Positions 1 to 5,672 of a stretch of 19,045 nucleotides of DNA are shown here, in pieces (the first letter of the stretch is position 1; each line of letters begins with the position of its first letter). The notes under the pieces are model-generated. The model had not been told where the DNA came from and ran no database searches. It saw only the letters and a program-made list of their open reading frames with translations. Both the position numbers and the translations under genes were made by a program. Source of the DNA: JAVBNO01 sp031551485 (GTDB lineage: Bacteria; Bacillota; Clostridia; Oscillospirales; Ruminococcaceae); the NCBI GenBank assembly GCA_031551485.1, contig JAVBNO010000074.1, positions 1-19,045 of the forward strand, given 5' to 3'.

Positions 1-60
1 CCTCCGAAACTTCTCTTGTGATATATATATTATAGCCGCGGGAAAAAAAGTACCGCGGAC

Positions 61-164
61 CCTGCCCTCGGTTCTCCGCAATTTAGAGGGGGATTTCGAT
101 TTTTAAGCAAATCTTCACATTGTAATTTCTGAACTCATCACGCAGTTTAGAGGGGGCGATTTGA
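61..164 (+). repeat. Hairpin repeat family 1, copy 1
   Basis: It runs from cctgccc to a second block containing tttagaggggg. It aligns with 854-965 over roughly 100 bases: both contain GGTTCTCCGCAATTTAGAGG, then a GGATTTC/TTTTT stretch, then GAACTC-TC-CGC-GTTTAGAGGGG. CCCTC and GAGGG at 65-90 can pair as a stem. Compared with the second copy, this one lacks the cttaatgc segment of the left arm. The function is unknown. Confidence 0.6.
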
Positions 165-324
165 TATTGGTTGTAAAAATTATGTGTTTATGCTACCATA
201 ATGAGGTCGAGTCTTCACACCGTAATCTGTAAGACAGGTTCATTTTCGGCAGAAAAGCAGAAAAGATGAATAAAATAGATTTTGCAAAATATGCTTTTAC
301 AATGCCGTTGTTAATATGAGTTGC

Positions 325-354
325 TTGCCGCAACGGATGAATATGGACTATGAT
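325..354 (+). promoter_or_regulatory. Candidate sigma-A promoter of the XRE gene
   Basis: TTGCCG (325-330) lies 18 bases before TATGAT (349-354). Transcription would begin near 361, a very short distance before the ribosome binding site AAAGGGGG, so the match is imperfect. The sequence ACTATGATTA around the -10 box recurs at the stronger promoter of the 60-residue membrane protein (1012-1021), which suggests shared control. Confidence 0.4.
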
Positions 355-377
355 TAGGCTGGAAAGGGGGCGTTGAA

Positions 378-809
378 ATGTTTACAGAAAACCTTAAAAC
401 GCTCAGAAAGACAAAAGGGTTGTCGCAAGAGGAGCTTGCAATTCGGCTTAATGTTGTCCGTCAGACAGTTTCCAAATGGGAAAAGGGGCTTTCAGTTCCA
501 GACGCAGATTTGCTGATTCGGATGGCAGAAATATTCGAAGTATCTGTTAGCGACCTTTTGGGAATGAGAATTGAGGATGAAAAGGAAGTAAATGCCGTTG
601 CGGAACAGCTATCCAGAATTAATGAGCAACTTGCTGTAAAAAATCGCCGTTCACGCCTAATCTGGAAGACTGTTGCAATTATTGTTGCTGCCGTTGTTGT
701 CATAAATATTATCTTGATTATAATAGGCACGATATCATTTAGCTTCTACACCTCCGATGCAAACTTTTCGGCAGTTACAGAATCAGAGATAGTGATAAAT
801 GACGAGTAA
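378..809 (+). CDS. XRE-family helix-turn-helix protein with a membrane anchor
   Basis: This 143-residue protein is probably a transcriptional regulator tethered to the membrane. Residues 1-61 form a Cro/C1-type helix-turn-helix: LKTLRKTKGLSQEELA, then VVRQTVSKWEKGLSVPD, then the DLLIRMAEIFEVSVSDLLG tail typical of clostridial XRE proteins. Residues 62-92 are charged and probably helical. Residues 94-119 are strongly hydrophobic and look like one transmembrane segment. The last 24 residues would then face outside. The start is supported by AAAGGGGG seven bases upstream. Similar HTH-plus-membrane proteins are common in Clostridia, usually with unknown targets. The gene sits with a 60-residue membrane protein among shared hairpin repeats in AT-rich DNA. 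I infer the two belong together. The regulated promoter is not visible, although the shared ACTATGATTA element is a candidate. Confidence 0.85.
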   Translation: MFTENLKTLRKTKGLSQEELAIRLNVVRQTVSKWEKGLSVPDADLLIRMAEIFEVSVSDLLGMRIEDEKEVNAVAEQLSRINEQLAVKNRRSRLIWKTVAIIVAAVVVINIILIIIGTISFSFYTSDANFSAVTESEIVINDE

Positions 810-840
810 ATTGTAGGATGCAGCCTTGGTTCCCCTTTTT

Positions 841-965
841 AACCAAAGCAAAACCTGCCCCTTCTTAATGCGGTTCTCCGCAATTTAGAGGGAGGATTTC
901 ACTTTTTGAGGGAAATCTGATTTTTGAAATGCCGAACTCGTCGCGCGGTTTAGAGGGGTTTTTTC
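841..965 (+). repeat. Hairpin repeat family 1, copy 2, possible XRE terminator
   Basis: It starts 32 bases after the XRE stop codon. The front part (AACCAAAGCAAAACCTGCCC, then cttcttaatg) matches 1312-1342, and the body matches 61-164. Bases 858-892 can fold as one long hairpin: GCGG-TTCT-CCGC forms the tip, flanked by CCCTTCTTAAT and AATTTAGAGGG with a bulge. The second block (936-956) ends in TTTAGAGGGG followed by six T. It may terminate XRE transcription, but this is not certain. Confidence 0.6.
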
Positions 966-990
966 CAGAAACCTTCCGGCAAATGAAACA

Positions 991-1019
991 TTGATAACAG
1001 TTTTGTTCTGCACTATGAT
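991..1019 (+). promoter_or_regulatory. Sigma-A promoter of the 60-residue membrane protein
   Basis: TTGATA (991-996), a 17-base spacer and TATGAT (1014-1019) form a strong sigma-A-type promoter. Transcription would start near 1026, leaving a leader of about 75 bases. The -10 context ACTATGATTA is identical to the one upstream of the XRE gene. Confidence 0.65.
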
Positions 1020-1101
1020 TATGTCATGATTCGGCGGAGAAAGGTGAAAGAACAGTATTTCTGTTATATGAACATAAAAATGAAATAGGAGGGATTGTTA
1101 A

Positions 1102-1284
1102 ATGAAGAACTGGTTAAAAAAGAATGCATACTTTGGAATAATGATGTGGGCAATACTTGTCTGCGCAGACATTTTTATTGGAATACCACGTTATATTTAT
1201 ATACCATTAACAGTTGTAATACTAATTATTTTTCTTGTACAAATTCGTGCATCTAAAAGTTCAAATGATCAAAAAGATGAATAG
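1102..1284 (+). CDS. Small membrane protein, 60 residues, unknown function
   Basis: I do not recognise a family. The short charged N-terminus (MKNWLKKN) is followed by two hydrophobic stretches, about residues 9-28 and 31-47, separated by a PRYIYIP turn, and then a hydrophilic tail rich in K, S and D (ASKSSNDQKDE). This predicts a two-span hairpin membrane protein. AGGAGGG lies eight bases before the ATG, a promoter is at 991-1019, and a hairpin with a T-rich tail follows at 1321, so the gene looks genuinely expressed. It shares promoter sequence and flanking repeats with the upstream XRE-membrane gene. It could be a regulatory partner, a small toxin-like peptide or a remnant of a mobile unit; nothing in the sequence decides among these. 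Confidence 0.7.
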   Translation: MKNWLKKNAYFGIMMWAILVCADIFIGIPRYIYIPLTVVILIIFLVQIRASKSSNDQKDE

Positions 1285-1312
1285 TATGCATACTGAGTAG
1301 TCAGCTTTATAA

Positions 1313-1400
1313 GCCAAAGTAAAACCTGCCCCCTCTTAATGGTTTTTATCGAGAGGCGCAGGTTTTGCTTGTTTTAATTTTTGCCCCCTCTAAAACTTGT
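1313..1400 (+). repeat. Hairpin repeat family 1, copy 3 (rearranged)
   Basis: The first 30 bases (gccaaagtaaaacctgcccc, then ctcttaatgg) match the front of the copy at 841. At 1380-1395 the reverse complement carries TTTTAGAGGGGGC, which matches the TTTAGAGGGGGC block at 147-158. The family pieces are therefore present, but one is inverted relative to the other copies. Confidence 0.5.
1321..1383 (+). terminator. Intrinsic terminator after the 60-residue membrane protein
   Basis: AAAACCTGC-C-CCTCT (1321-1336) pairs with AGAGG-C-GCAGGTTTT (1352-1366), a stem of about 14 base pairs with a 15-base loop. The T-rich run gttttaattttt follows at 1371-1382. It lies 36 bases after the stop codon of the membrane protein and 39 bases before the luxS promoter, so it separates the two units. 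Confidence 0.7.
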
Positions 1401-1421
1401 AAAACCGCCTCAGCTGTAAGC

Positions 1422-1450
1422 TTTACATTTAGAAAGCCAGAGACTATAAT
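1422..1450 (+). promoter_or_regulatory. Sigma-A promoter of luxS
   Basis: TTTACA (1422-1427), a 17-base spacer and a perfect TATAAT (1445-1450). The predicted start near 1457 leaves a leader of about 42 bases before the luxS ATG. Confidence 0.75.
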
Positions 1451-1498
1451 AGAAAGAGCGGATGAACCGAAATACACCGGAAATGAGGACATGGGTTT

Positions 1499-1999
1499 AT
1501 GGATGTAACCAGTTTTGGCATTGATCATGACACACTGCTGCGGGGTGTGTATGTTTCCCGCAAGGACGAGGTTGGCGGCCAGGTTGTGACGACTTTTGAC
1601 GTGCGCATGAAGGAACCCAACCGCGAACCAGTGATGGATACTTCGGTGATGCACACACTGGAGCATTTGATTGCCGTTTATCTGCGGCTGCATCCGGTGT
1701 GGGCCGACCAAACGATATATGTGGGGCCCATGGGCTGCCGTACCGGCATGTACATTATTTTCAAGGGCGATTTGGAGCCCGCCGATGTGTTGCCGATTTT
1801 GACCGAATGTTTCCAATATGTGGTGGATTATGAAGGCAAAATACCGGCTACCCTCACTTCCCAGTGCGGCAACTGCCTGGACCATAATTTGGTGATGTCC
1901 CAGTGGGAAAGCCGCAAATTTATTGACGAAGTGCTGACCAAGATGAAGCCGGAAAATATGGTGTATCCTGTGGGCAAAGAATCTATTTTTCAGCAATAA
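1499..1999 (+). CDS. luxS: S-ribosylhomocysteine lyase LuxS
   Basis: LuxS cleaves S-ribosylhomocysteine into homocysteine and DPD, the precursor of autoinducer-2, in the cytosol as part of the activated methyl cycle. The 166 residues match the family length. The HTLEH metal motif gives H52, E55 and H56; PMGCRTG supplies the catalytic cysteine C80; and QCGNC at 122-126 supplies the third metal ligand, C123. The spacing matches the well-studied H54/H58/C84/C126 arrangement with a small N-terminal offset. The ATG is the only good start, because an in-frame stop lies at 1484-1486; a GAGGA sequence is about nine bases upstream. The gene has its own promoter and a downstream perfect palindrome. No nucleosidase (pfs) or methionine-cycle gene is adjacent. 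Identification is secure. Confidence 0.97.
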   Translation: MDVTSFGIDHDTLLRGVYVSRKDEVGGQVVTTFDVRMKEPNREPVMDTSVMHTLEHLIAVYLRLHPVWADQTIYVGPMGCRTGMYIIFKGDLEPADVLPILTECFQYVVDYEGKIPATLTSQCGNCLDHNLVMSQWESRKFIDEVLTKMKPENMVYPVGKESIFQQ

Positions 2000-2016
2000 G
2001 GCCTTTAGGCATTCAA

Positions 2017-2050
2017 AGAAGGCAGAACGGAAATTTCCGTTCTGCCTTCT
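2017..2050 (+). terminator. Perfect 17-bp palindrome after luxS, likely terminator
   Basis: AGAAGGCAGAACGGAAA (2017-2033) is followed directly by its exact reverse complement (2034-2050), 17 bases after the luxS stop. The apex would open to a small loop. There is no long T run after it (gcttgcaggt), so termination efficiency is uncertain, but position and strength favour a terminator. Confidence 0.6.
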
Positions 2051-2207
2051 GCTTGCAGGTACAATGCGGGCCGGTGCCGTTGACTGAAAGTGGGCCTGGT
2101 GAAAACCCGATTTTACACAGGTGTTTGCATTTGCAAGTTTACAAAACCTCCGATGCCCAAAAGCAGCCGATTCGCCTTGTTTTTTGCCAAAAGCGGCCGA
2201 TTTGCCC

Positions 2208-2236
2208 TTTACAAGCGGCCTGGAATAACATACAAT
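2208..2236 (+). promoter_or_regulatory. Sigma-A promoter of the class II aldolase gene
   Basis: TTTACA (2208-2213), a 17-base spacer and TACAAT (2231-2236). The predicted start near 2243 leaves a leader of about 42 bases. The preceding stretch 2053-2207 shows only a short imperfect direct repeat (aagcagccgattcgcctt / aagcggccgatttgcccttt). Confidence 0.65.
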
Positions 2237-2284
2237 ACTTTTGTAAAACGCATCGTTACTCTATCATGGTTAGGAGGATTCCCT

Positions 2285-2965
2285 GTGTTTGAGAAAGAAA
2301 AAAGAGAGGTCATCGTGGCCGGCATGAAGCTGGACCGCTACGGATTGATTGCTTTGTCCGGCGGCAATGTCAGCGCCCGTATGCCCTCCGGCGAAATTTT
2401 GGTCACTCCGTCCGGCATGATCTATGAAGATATGGTGGAAGACGATATCCTGGTGGTGGATTTGGACGGCAATATCATCGAGGGTACCCGTAAGGCGTCG
2501 GTGGACACCGAGGCGCTTTTGTATATATTCAAACACCGCCCCGACTTAAACGCCGTCATCCACACCCACCAGCCCTACGCCACCGCCATCGGCCTTGTGG
2601 AGGATGAATTTAAAGTGAACCTGACCACACTGGCCAACGGCTGCTGCGGCAATGTAAAGGTCAGTCGCTTTTCTTCCGCCGCCAGCATTGAAATGGGCAT
2701 GGACACTGTGGAATACATCGGCGACACCCTGGCCATTATTCTGCGCCATCACGGCGTGATTGCCGTGGGCAATTCCCTGAAGCAGGCGTTATATTCCTGC
2801 GTTTATTTGGAGGAAGCCGCCAAATGTTACATTGCCGCCAAGTCTATTGGCACCCCGCGAATGCTGACCGATAAACAAATTGAGCAAGCGGTGCAGGTGT
2901 TCAAATACTACGGCCAAGGCTCCCCCGATATGCCCGATGGCCTGACGAAACGCATTACCGACTGA
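2285..2965 (+). CDS. Class II aldolase / L-fuculose-phosphate aldolase family
   Basis: This is a zinc-dependent class II aldolase/adducin-fold enzyme of 226 residues, the usual length for L-fuculose-1-phosphate aldolase or L-ribulose-5-phosphate 4-epimerase relatives. Substrate-loop motifs SGGNVSAR (25-32) and TPSG (41-44) are present. The catalytic acid is probably E76 in DTEALLY, and zinc ligands are H93 and H95 in IHTHQPYA plus a histidine of RHHGV (155-156). The open frame extends further upstream, but the GTG at 2285 is the real start: AGGAGGA lies six bases before it, and the upstream residues resemble no aldolase. A promoter and a strong terminator bracket the gene, so it is monocistronic. 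No fucose, rhamnose, arabinose or methylthioribose gene is next to it, so the physiological substrate cannot be assigned. A DPD-related role beside luxS would be speculation. Confidence 0.9.
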   Translation: MFEKEKREVIVAGMKLDRYGLIALSGGNVSARMPSGEILVTPSGMIYEDMVEDDILVVDLDGNIIEGTRKASVDTEALLYIFKHRPDLNAVIHTHQPYATAIGLVEDEFKVNLTTLANGCCGNVKVSRFSSAASIEMGMDTVEYIGDTLAIILRHHGVIAVGNSLKQALYSCVYLEEAAKCYIAAKSIGTPRMLTDKQIEQAVQVFKYYGQGSPDMPDGLTKRITD

Positions 2966-2996
2966 TTGGTTTGGTTCATTTTATGGTAAAAAAGGG

Positions 2997-3026
2997 ACGG
3001 GAAGGATGTACATCCTTCCCGTTTTT
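2997..3026 (+). terminator. Intrinsic terminator after the aldolase
   Basis: ACGGGAAGGATGT (2997-3009) is followed directly by its perfect reverse complement (3010-3022). The tail reads tttttggcgtttt. It starts 31 bases after the stop codon. Confidence 0.85.
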
Positions 3027-3143
3027 GGCGTTTTGTCCCCCGTTTGCTTTTGTCGCCGAACCCACCGCCCATCCCCGGCATAGTATGATTTGTACTGGAA
3101 TTGACATTTGTTTTCCGATCATATTATGCCGAGGTGAATCCTG

Positions 3144-4013
3144 TTGAGTTGTGCCAATAAAATTCTGTATGCCGTGCAAAAAGGAGATAGTCTTTATAAA
3201 ATTGCCAGACGCTATCAAACCACCGTCAGCCAAATTTTATCCGACAATCCCCACATCAGCCCCAATGTGCTGTATTTGGGGGATGTGTTAACCCTCTGCC
3301 CCAACTCGGCCCAGCAGTCTGCCCCATCCAAAAAAGGAGAAGCGCCGCCGGCGAAGTCACCTTCTTCCATTCCCACGCAGCCTGCCAAGCCGCCAAAAGC
3401 GCCTTTGCCCGGCATGCCGGAAGCCCAGTTTGCCGCTGCCCATGCCTCCCCCACGATACATAGCGGTCCTCTTGCCGTTCAGCTGCAGCTGAACAACGAT
3501 ATGCGCAAAGCATGGGCGCAACAAACCATGTGGATGCGCAGCCTGTTGACAAGCATTGCTGAAAATCTGGAGGACAAAGAGGAAGTATCCAAGCGGGTTT
3601 TGCGTGGCGCCGGCCATATGACGCGCATTTTCAGCCAGTATTATCCCACCGAAAATGCCGAAAAGCTTAAAGAACTTTTCACCCGGCATTTGCAAATTGG
3701 CATGGATTTTGTGGAAGCCTACAAAACCGGCGCCGCCGGCCAAACGGCTTTGGACAGCCTGAATGCCGGCTGGTACCAAAACGCCGATGAGCTGGCCGCC
3801 TTTTTGGCCTCTCTCAACCCCAATTATGACAAAGAGGCATTGACCCGAATGTTGTATCAGCATCTGGATTTGATAAAACAGGAGATCGGGTTTTTGATGG
3901 CCAGAAAGTATGCGGCCGACATCGCTCTTTACGATGCCATCGAAGCCGATGGGTTGTCCATTGCCGATGAATTGACGCAAGGTATTATCAAGCAGTTTCC
4001 CAATCAGTTTTGA
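3144..4013 (+). CDS. LysM-domain protein with a clostridial C-terminal helical domain
   Basis: This 289-residue protein has one LysM peptidoglycan-binding domain at about 8-52 (YAVQKGDSLYKIARRYQTTV, then LSDNPHI and LYLGDVLTL). A Pro/Ala/Lys-rich linker (55-110) follows, then a mostly helical domain (115-289) with NDMRKAWAQQTMWMRSLL, WYQNADELAAFLASLNP and a C-terminal EGIIKQF-like end (QGIIKQFPNQF). I recognise this last domain as an uncharacterised module common in Clostridia and Bacilli, sometimes mislabelled acetylglutamate kinase; no kinase motif is visible. The start is TTG, supported by GAGGTG seven bases upstream. There is no signal peptide, so secretion by the usual route is unlikely. 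Family relatives with an N-terminal LysM and no signal include spore-coat proteins, so a spore or forespore-wall role is possible but inferred. Confidence 0.85.
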   Translation: MSCANKILYAVQKGDSLYKIARRYQTTVSQILSDNPHISPNVLYLGDVLTLCPNSAQQSAPSKKGEAPPAKSPSSIPTQPAKPPKAPLPGMPEAQFAAAHASPTIHSGPLAVQLQLNNDMRKAWAQQTMWMRSLLTSIAENLEDKEEVSKRVLRGAGHMTRIFSQYYPTENAEKLKELFTRHLQIGMDFVEAYKTGAAGQTALDSLNAGWYQNADELAAFLASLNPNYDKEALTRMLYQHLDLIKQEIGFLMARKYAADIALYDAIEADGLSIADELTQGIIKQFPNQF

Positions 4014-4126
4014 TAACATAGTCCATGGGTGCGGGTGTAACCCTTGTGTACGGGCCATGCCGAAACGGCGTTAATATGCCGGCATACATGCAAGGTGAAT
4101 GGTTCTTTTTTTCTTCATACTCCGCA

Positions 4127-4350
4127 CCCCAAAAGCAGAACTAAAACCCTTCTCCTCATAAGCCAGGCGTTTACTGTGCAGATATGCCCTCGCCCTAAGG
4201 ATGGGAACTGGGGAACCCATGTGGTTTCCCCGAAAAATGTTTTTGCATACTTTTTGCGTCAAAAAGTATGAGCCGGTCGCGGCTCGAGCGACAGGCTATA
4301 TGCCTGCCGGAGCGGCCGTACATCTGCTTCACATTGATTTGATATCAGCA
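4127..4350 (+). repeat. Repeat family 2, copy A, about 225 bases
   Basis: It aligns with 10508-10731 (same strand) and 7008-7233 (opposite strand). All three share TATGCCCTCGCCCTAAGGAT (here 4183-4202). Two hairpins follow: GGGGAACCC/GGTTTCCCC (4210-4231, one mismatch) and CATACTTTTTG/CAAAAAGTATG (4246-4270, perfect 11-bp stem). Then come GCCGGTCGCGGC and a CAGGC-TATAT-GCCTG hairpin, ending near tttgatatcagca. It is non-coding, with conserved paired arms rather than conserved reading frames. Confidence 0.85.
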
Positions 4351-4352
4351 CC

Positions 4353-4455
4353 CATACTGTTTGTGTCAAAAAGTATGGCCGGTCGCGGCCCAAGCGACAG
4401 GCTATATGCCTGCCGGAGCAGCTGTACGTCTGCCATGTTTTGATTTGACATCAAT
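4353..4455 (+). repeat. Repeat family 2, partial tandem copy A'
   Basis: This is a second copy of the 3' half of the unit directly after copy A. It begins at the CATACT hairpin (here with one mismatch, CATACTGTTTG/CAAAAAGTATG) and continues through GGCCGGTCGCGGCC, AAGCGACAGGCTATATGCCT and tttgatttgacatcaat. It matches 4246-4350 closely, so the 3' half appears to have been duplicated in tandem. Confidence 0.8.
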
Positions 4456-4535
4456 ATCCATATCGATATCGACCTTTTTTCCCATCACCAAAGCGCCACG
4501 GAACCCTGGCATCTAACGCAGAGGCTTCTGAGACA

Positions 4536-4569
4536 AAACACGCCATGATCAAACGATCATGGCGTGTTT
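4536..4569 (-). terminator. Intrinsic terminator after trpS
   Basis: AAACACGCCATGATC (4536-4550) and its exact reverse complement (4555-4569) form a 15-bp stem with a four-base loop. Read on the minus strand it is followed by TTTTGTCT. It starts 24 bases after the trpS stop codon. Confidence 0.85.
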
Positions 4570-4592
4570 GCATTGGCAAGCTAAAATATATA

Positions 4593-5618
4593 TTAGACGC
4601 TACGGGGCACAAACCCCACTTTTTTGTACACTTTTTGCAATGTGCGCTCGGCCATTGCAGATGCCTTTTCAGCACCCGTCCGGTAACAGCTTTCCAGGTA
4701 CCCCTTATCGGTCATCAACCGGTCAAACTCCTGGCGGATGGGGCGCAGCACTTCCACCACCGTCTCCCCCACTGCAGTCTTAAAGTCGCCATAGCCTTTG
4801 CCGGCAAATTCGTTTTCGATGGCGTCGTAACTTTTGCCGGTGACAGCGGCGTAAATGGACATGAGATTGTTAATGCCCTCTTTGCCTTCCCGATAGGCCA
4901 CCTGTGCGTCGGAATCGGTGACGGCACTTTTGAATTTTTTAATAATTTGATCCGGCTTTTCCAGCATACCCACATAGGCCTTGGGGTTGGGGTCGGACTT
5001 GGACATCTTTTTGGTGGGATCCTGCAGCGACATGACACGGGCGCCCTCCTTGGGAATATAGGGCTCGGGAATTGTAAAAGTGTTGCCATAGGCAGTGTTA
5101 AACCGAATGGCCACATCACGGGCCAGCTCGATGTGCTGTTTTTGATCGGCGCCCACCGGCACCAAATTGCTTTGGTATAAAAGGATATCCGCCGCCATCA
5201 GCACCGGATAGGTAAAAAGACCGGCGTTGATATTTTCGGCGTAGCGGGCCGATTTGTCTTTGAACTGGGTCATCCGCCCCAAATCGCCAAAGGGGGTGAA
5301 GGTGTTGAGCACCCACGCCAGTTCCGCATGGGCGGGTACATGGCTTTGGATAAAAGCGATACATTCGTCGGGGTTGACGCCGGCAGCCAGCAAAAGGGCG
5401 TAAGCCGACAGGGAGTTTTCCCGCAGCGCCGCCGGCTCTTGCCGCACGGTGATGGCGTGGAGATCCACAATGCAGTAGGCGCAGCGGTAATCTTTTTGCA
5501 GCTGTACCCAGTTGCGCACCGCACCCAGGTAGTTACCCAGGGTCAGCACCCCCGAGGGCTGGATGCCCGATAGGATAATTGGTTTTTGGGGGGCGTCTGT
5601 TTTGATCGTTTCGCTCAT
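4593..5618 (-). CDS. trpS: Tryptophanyl-tRNA synthetase
   Basis: This class I aminoacyl-tRNA synthetase charges tRNA-Trp in the cytosol. It has 341 residues, normal for bacterial TrpRS. The HIGH-equivalent signature is SGIQPSGVLTLGNYLGA (17-33), followed by DLHAIT (52-57), the MAADILLYQ and PVGADQKQHIEL substrate-binding blocks (141-165), and the KMSKS loop (204-208). The ATG at 5618 is preceded by AGGAGG about seven bases upstream; a longer frame to 5660 lacks this and is not family-like. The gene lies 54 bases after the stop of an aminotransferase on the same strand, with no promoter or T-box leader visible between them. I therefore infer a two-gene transcript that ends at 4536-4569. Confidence 0.97.
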   Translation of the reverse strand: MSETIKTDAPQKPIILSGIQPSGVLTLGNYLGAVRNWVQLQKDYRCAYCIVDLHAITVRQEPAALRENSLSAYALLLAAGVNPDECIAFIQSHVPAHAELAWVLNTFTPFGDLGRMTQFKDKSARYAENINAGLFTYPVLMAADILLYQSNLVPVGADQKQHIELARDVAIRFNTAYGNTFTIPEPYIPKEGARVMSLQDPTKKMSKSDPNPKAYVGMLEKPDQIIKKFKSAVTDSDAQVAYREGKEGINNLMSIYAAVTGKSYDAIENEFAGKGYGDFKTAVGETVVEVLRPIRQEFDRLMTDKGYLESCYRTGAEKASAMAERTLQKVYKKVGFVPRSV

Positions 5619-5672
5619 GGCGGTTCCTCCTGTTAGATGAAAAGTAGGCGATATAATCACGCGGCGGGTAAA

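Larger units (their letters stand above)
1..377. other. AT-rich non-coding leader before the XRE gene
   Basis: I see no supported gene here. The stretch holds a six-base inverted repeat CCGCGG at 36-41 and 53-58, the first copy of a hairpin repeat (61-164), and a degenerate 19-base direct repeat (112-130 and 212-230; 15 of 19 bases match, beginning TCTTCACA). A candidate promoter lies at 325-354. Base composition is clearly more AT-rich than the housekeeping genes further on, which fits acquired DNA, but that is inference. Confidence 0.5.
4014..4592. other. Convergent intergenic region filled by repeat family 2
   Basis: This space separates the 3' ends of the LysM gene and trpS. The first 110 bases contain short palindromes (GCCGAAACGGC, ATGCCGGCAT) and a T run at about 4103-4112, but no convincing terminator hairpin. 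Bases 4127-4455 are one full and one partial copy of the 225-base repeat, and 4536-4569 is the trpS terminator. Open frames here only read through the repeats and are not genes. Confidence 0.6.

Noticed and set aside
2090..2284. Upstream extension of the class II aldolase
   Set aside because: It contains the promoter at 2208-2236 and the AGGAGGA site; the true start is the GTG at 2285.
3101..3129. TTGACA followed by TATTAT/TTATGC as a promoter for the LysM gene
   Set aside because: The -35 box is perfect, but the spacing is 15 for TATTAT, and the start site would fall on or after the ribosome binding site at 3131-3136. I therefore left the promoter unassigned.
4201..4443. 80-codon open frame within the intergenic repeats (similar at 10581-10784)
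   Set aside because: It translates repeat family 2. The copies differ by single-base insertions and deletions that would shift the frame, and hairpin arms rather than codons are conserved.
5619..5672. T-box riboswitch before trpS
   Set aside because: The 54-base gap is too short for a T-box leader and contains no T-box-like sequence or terminator.
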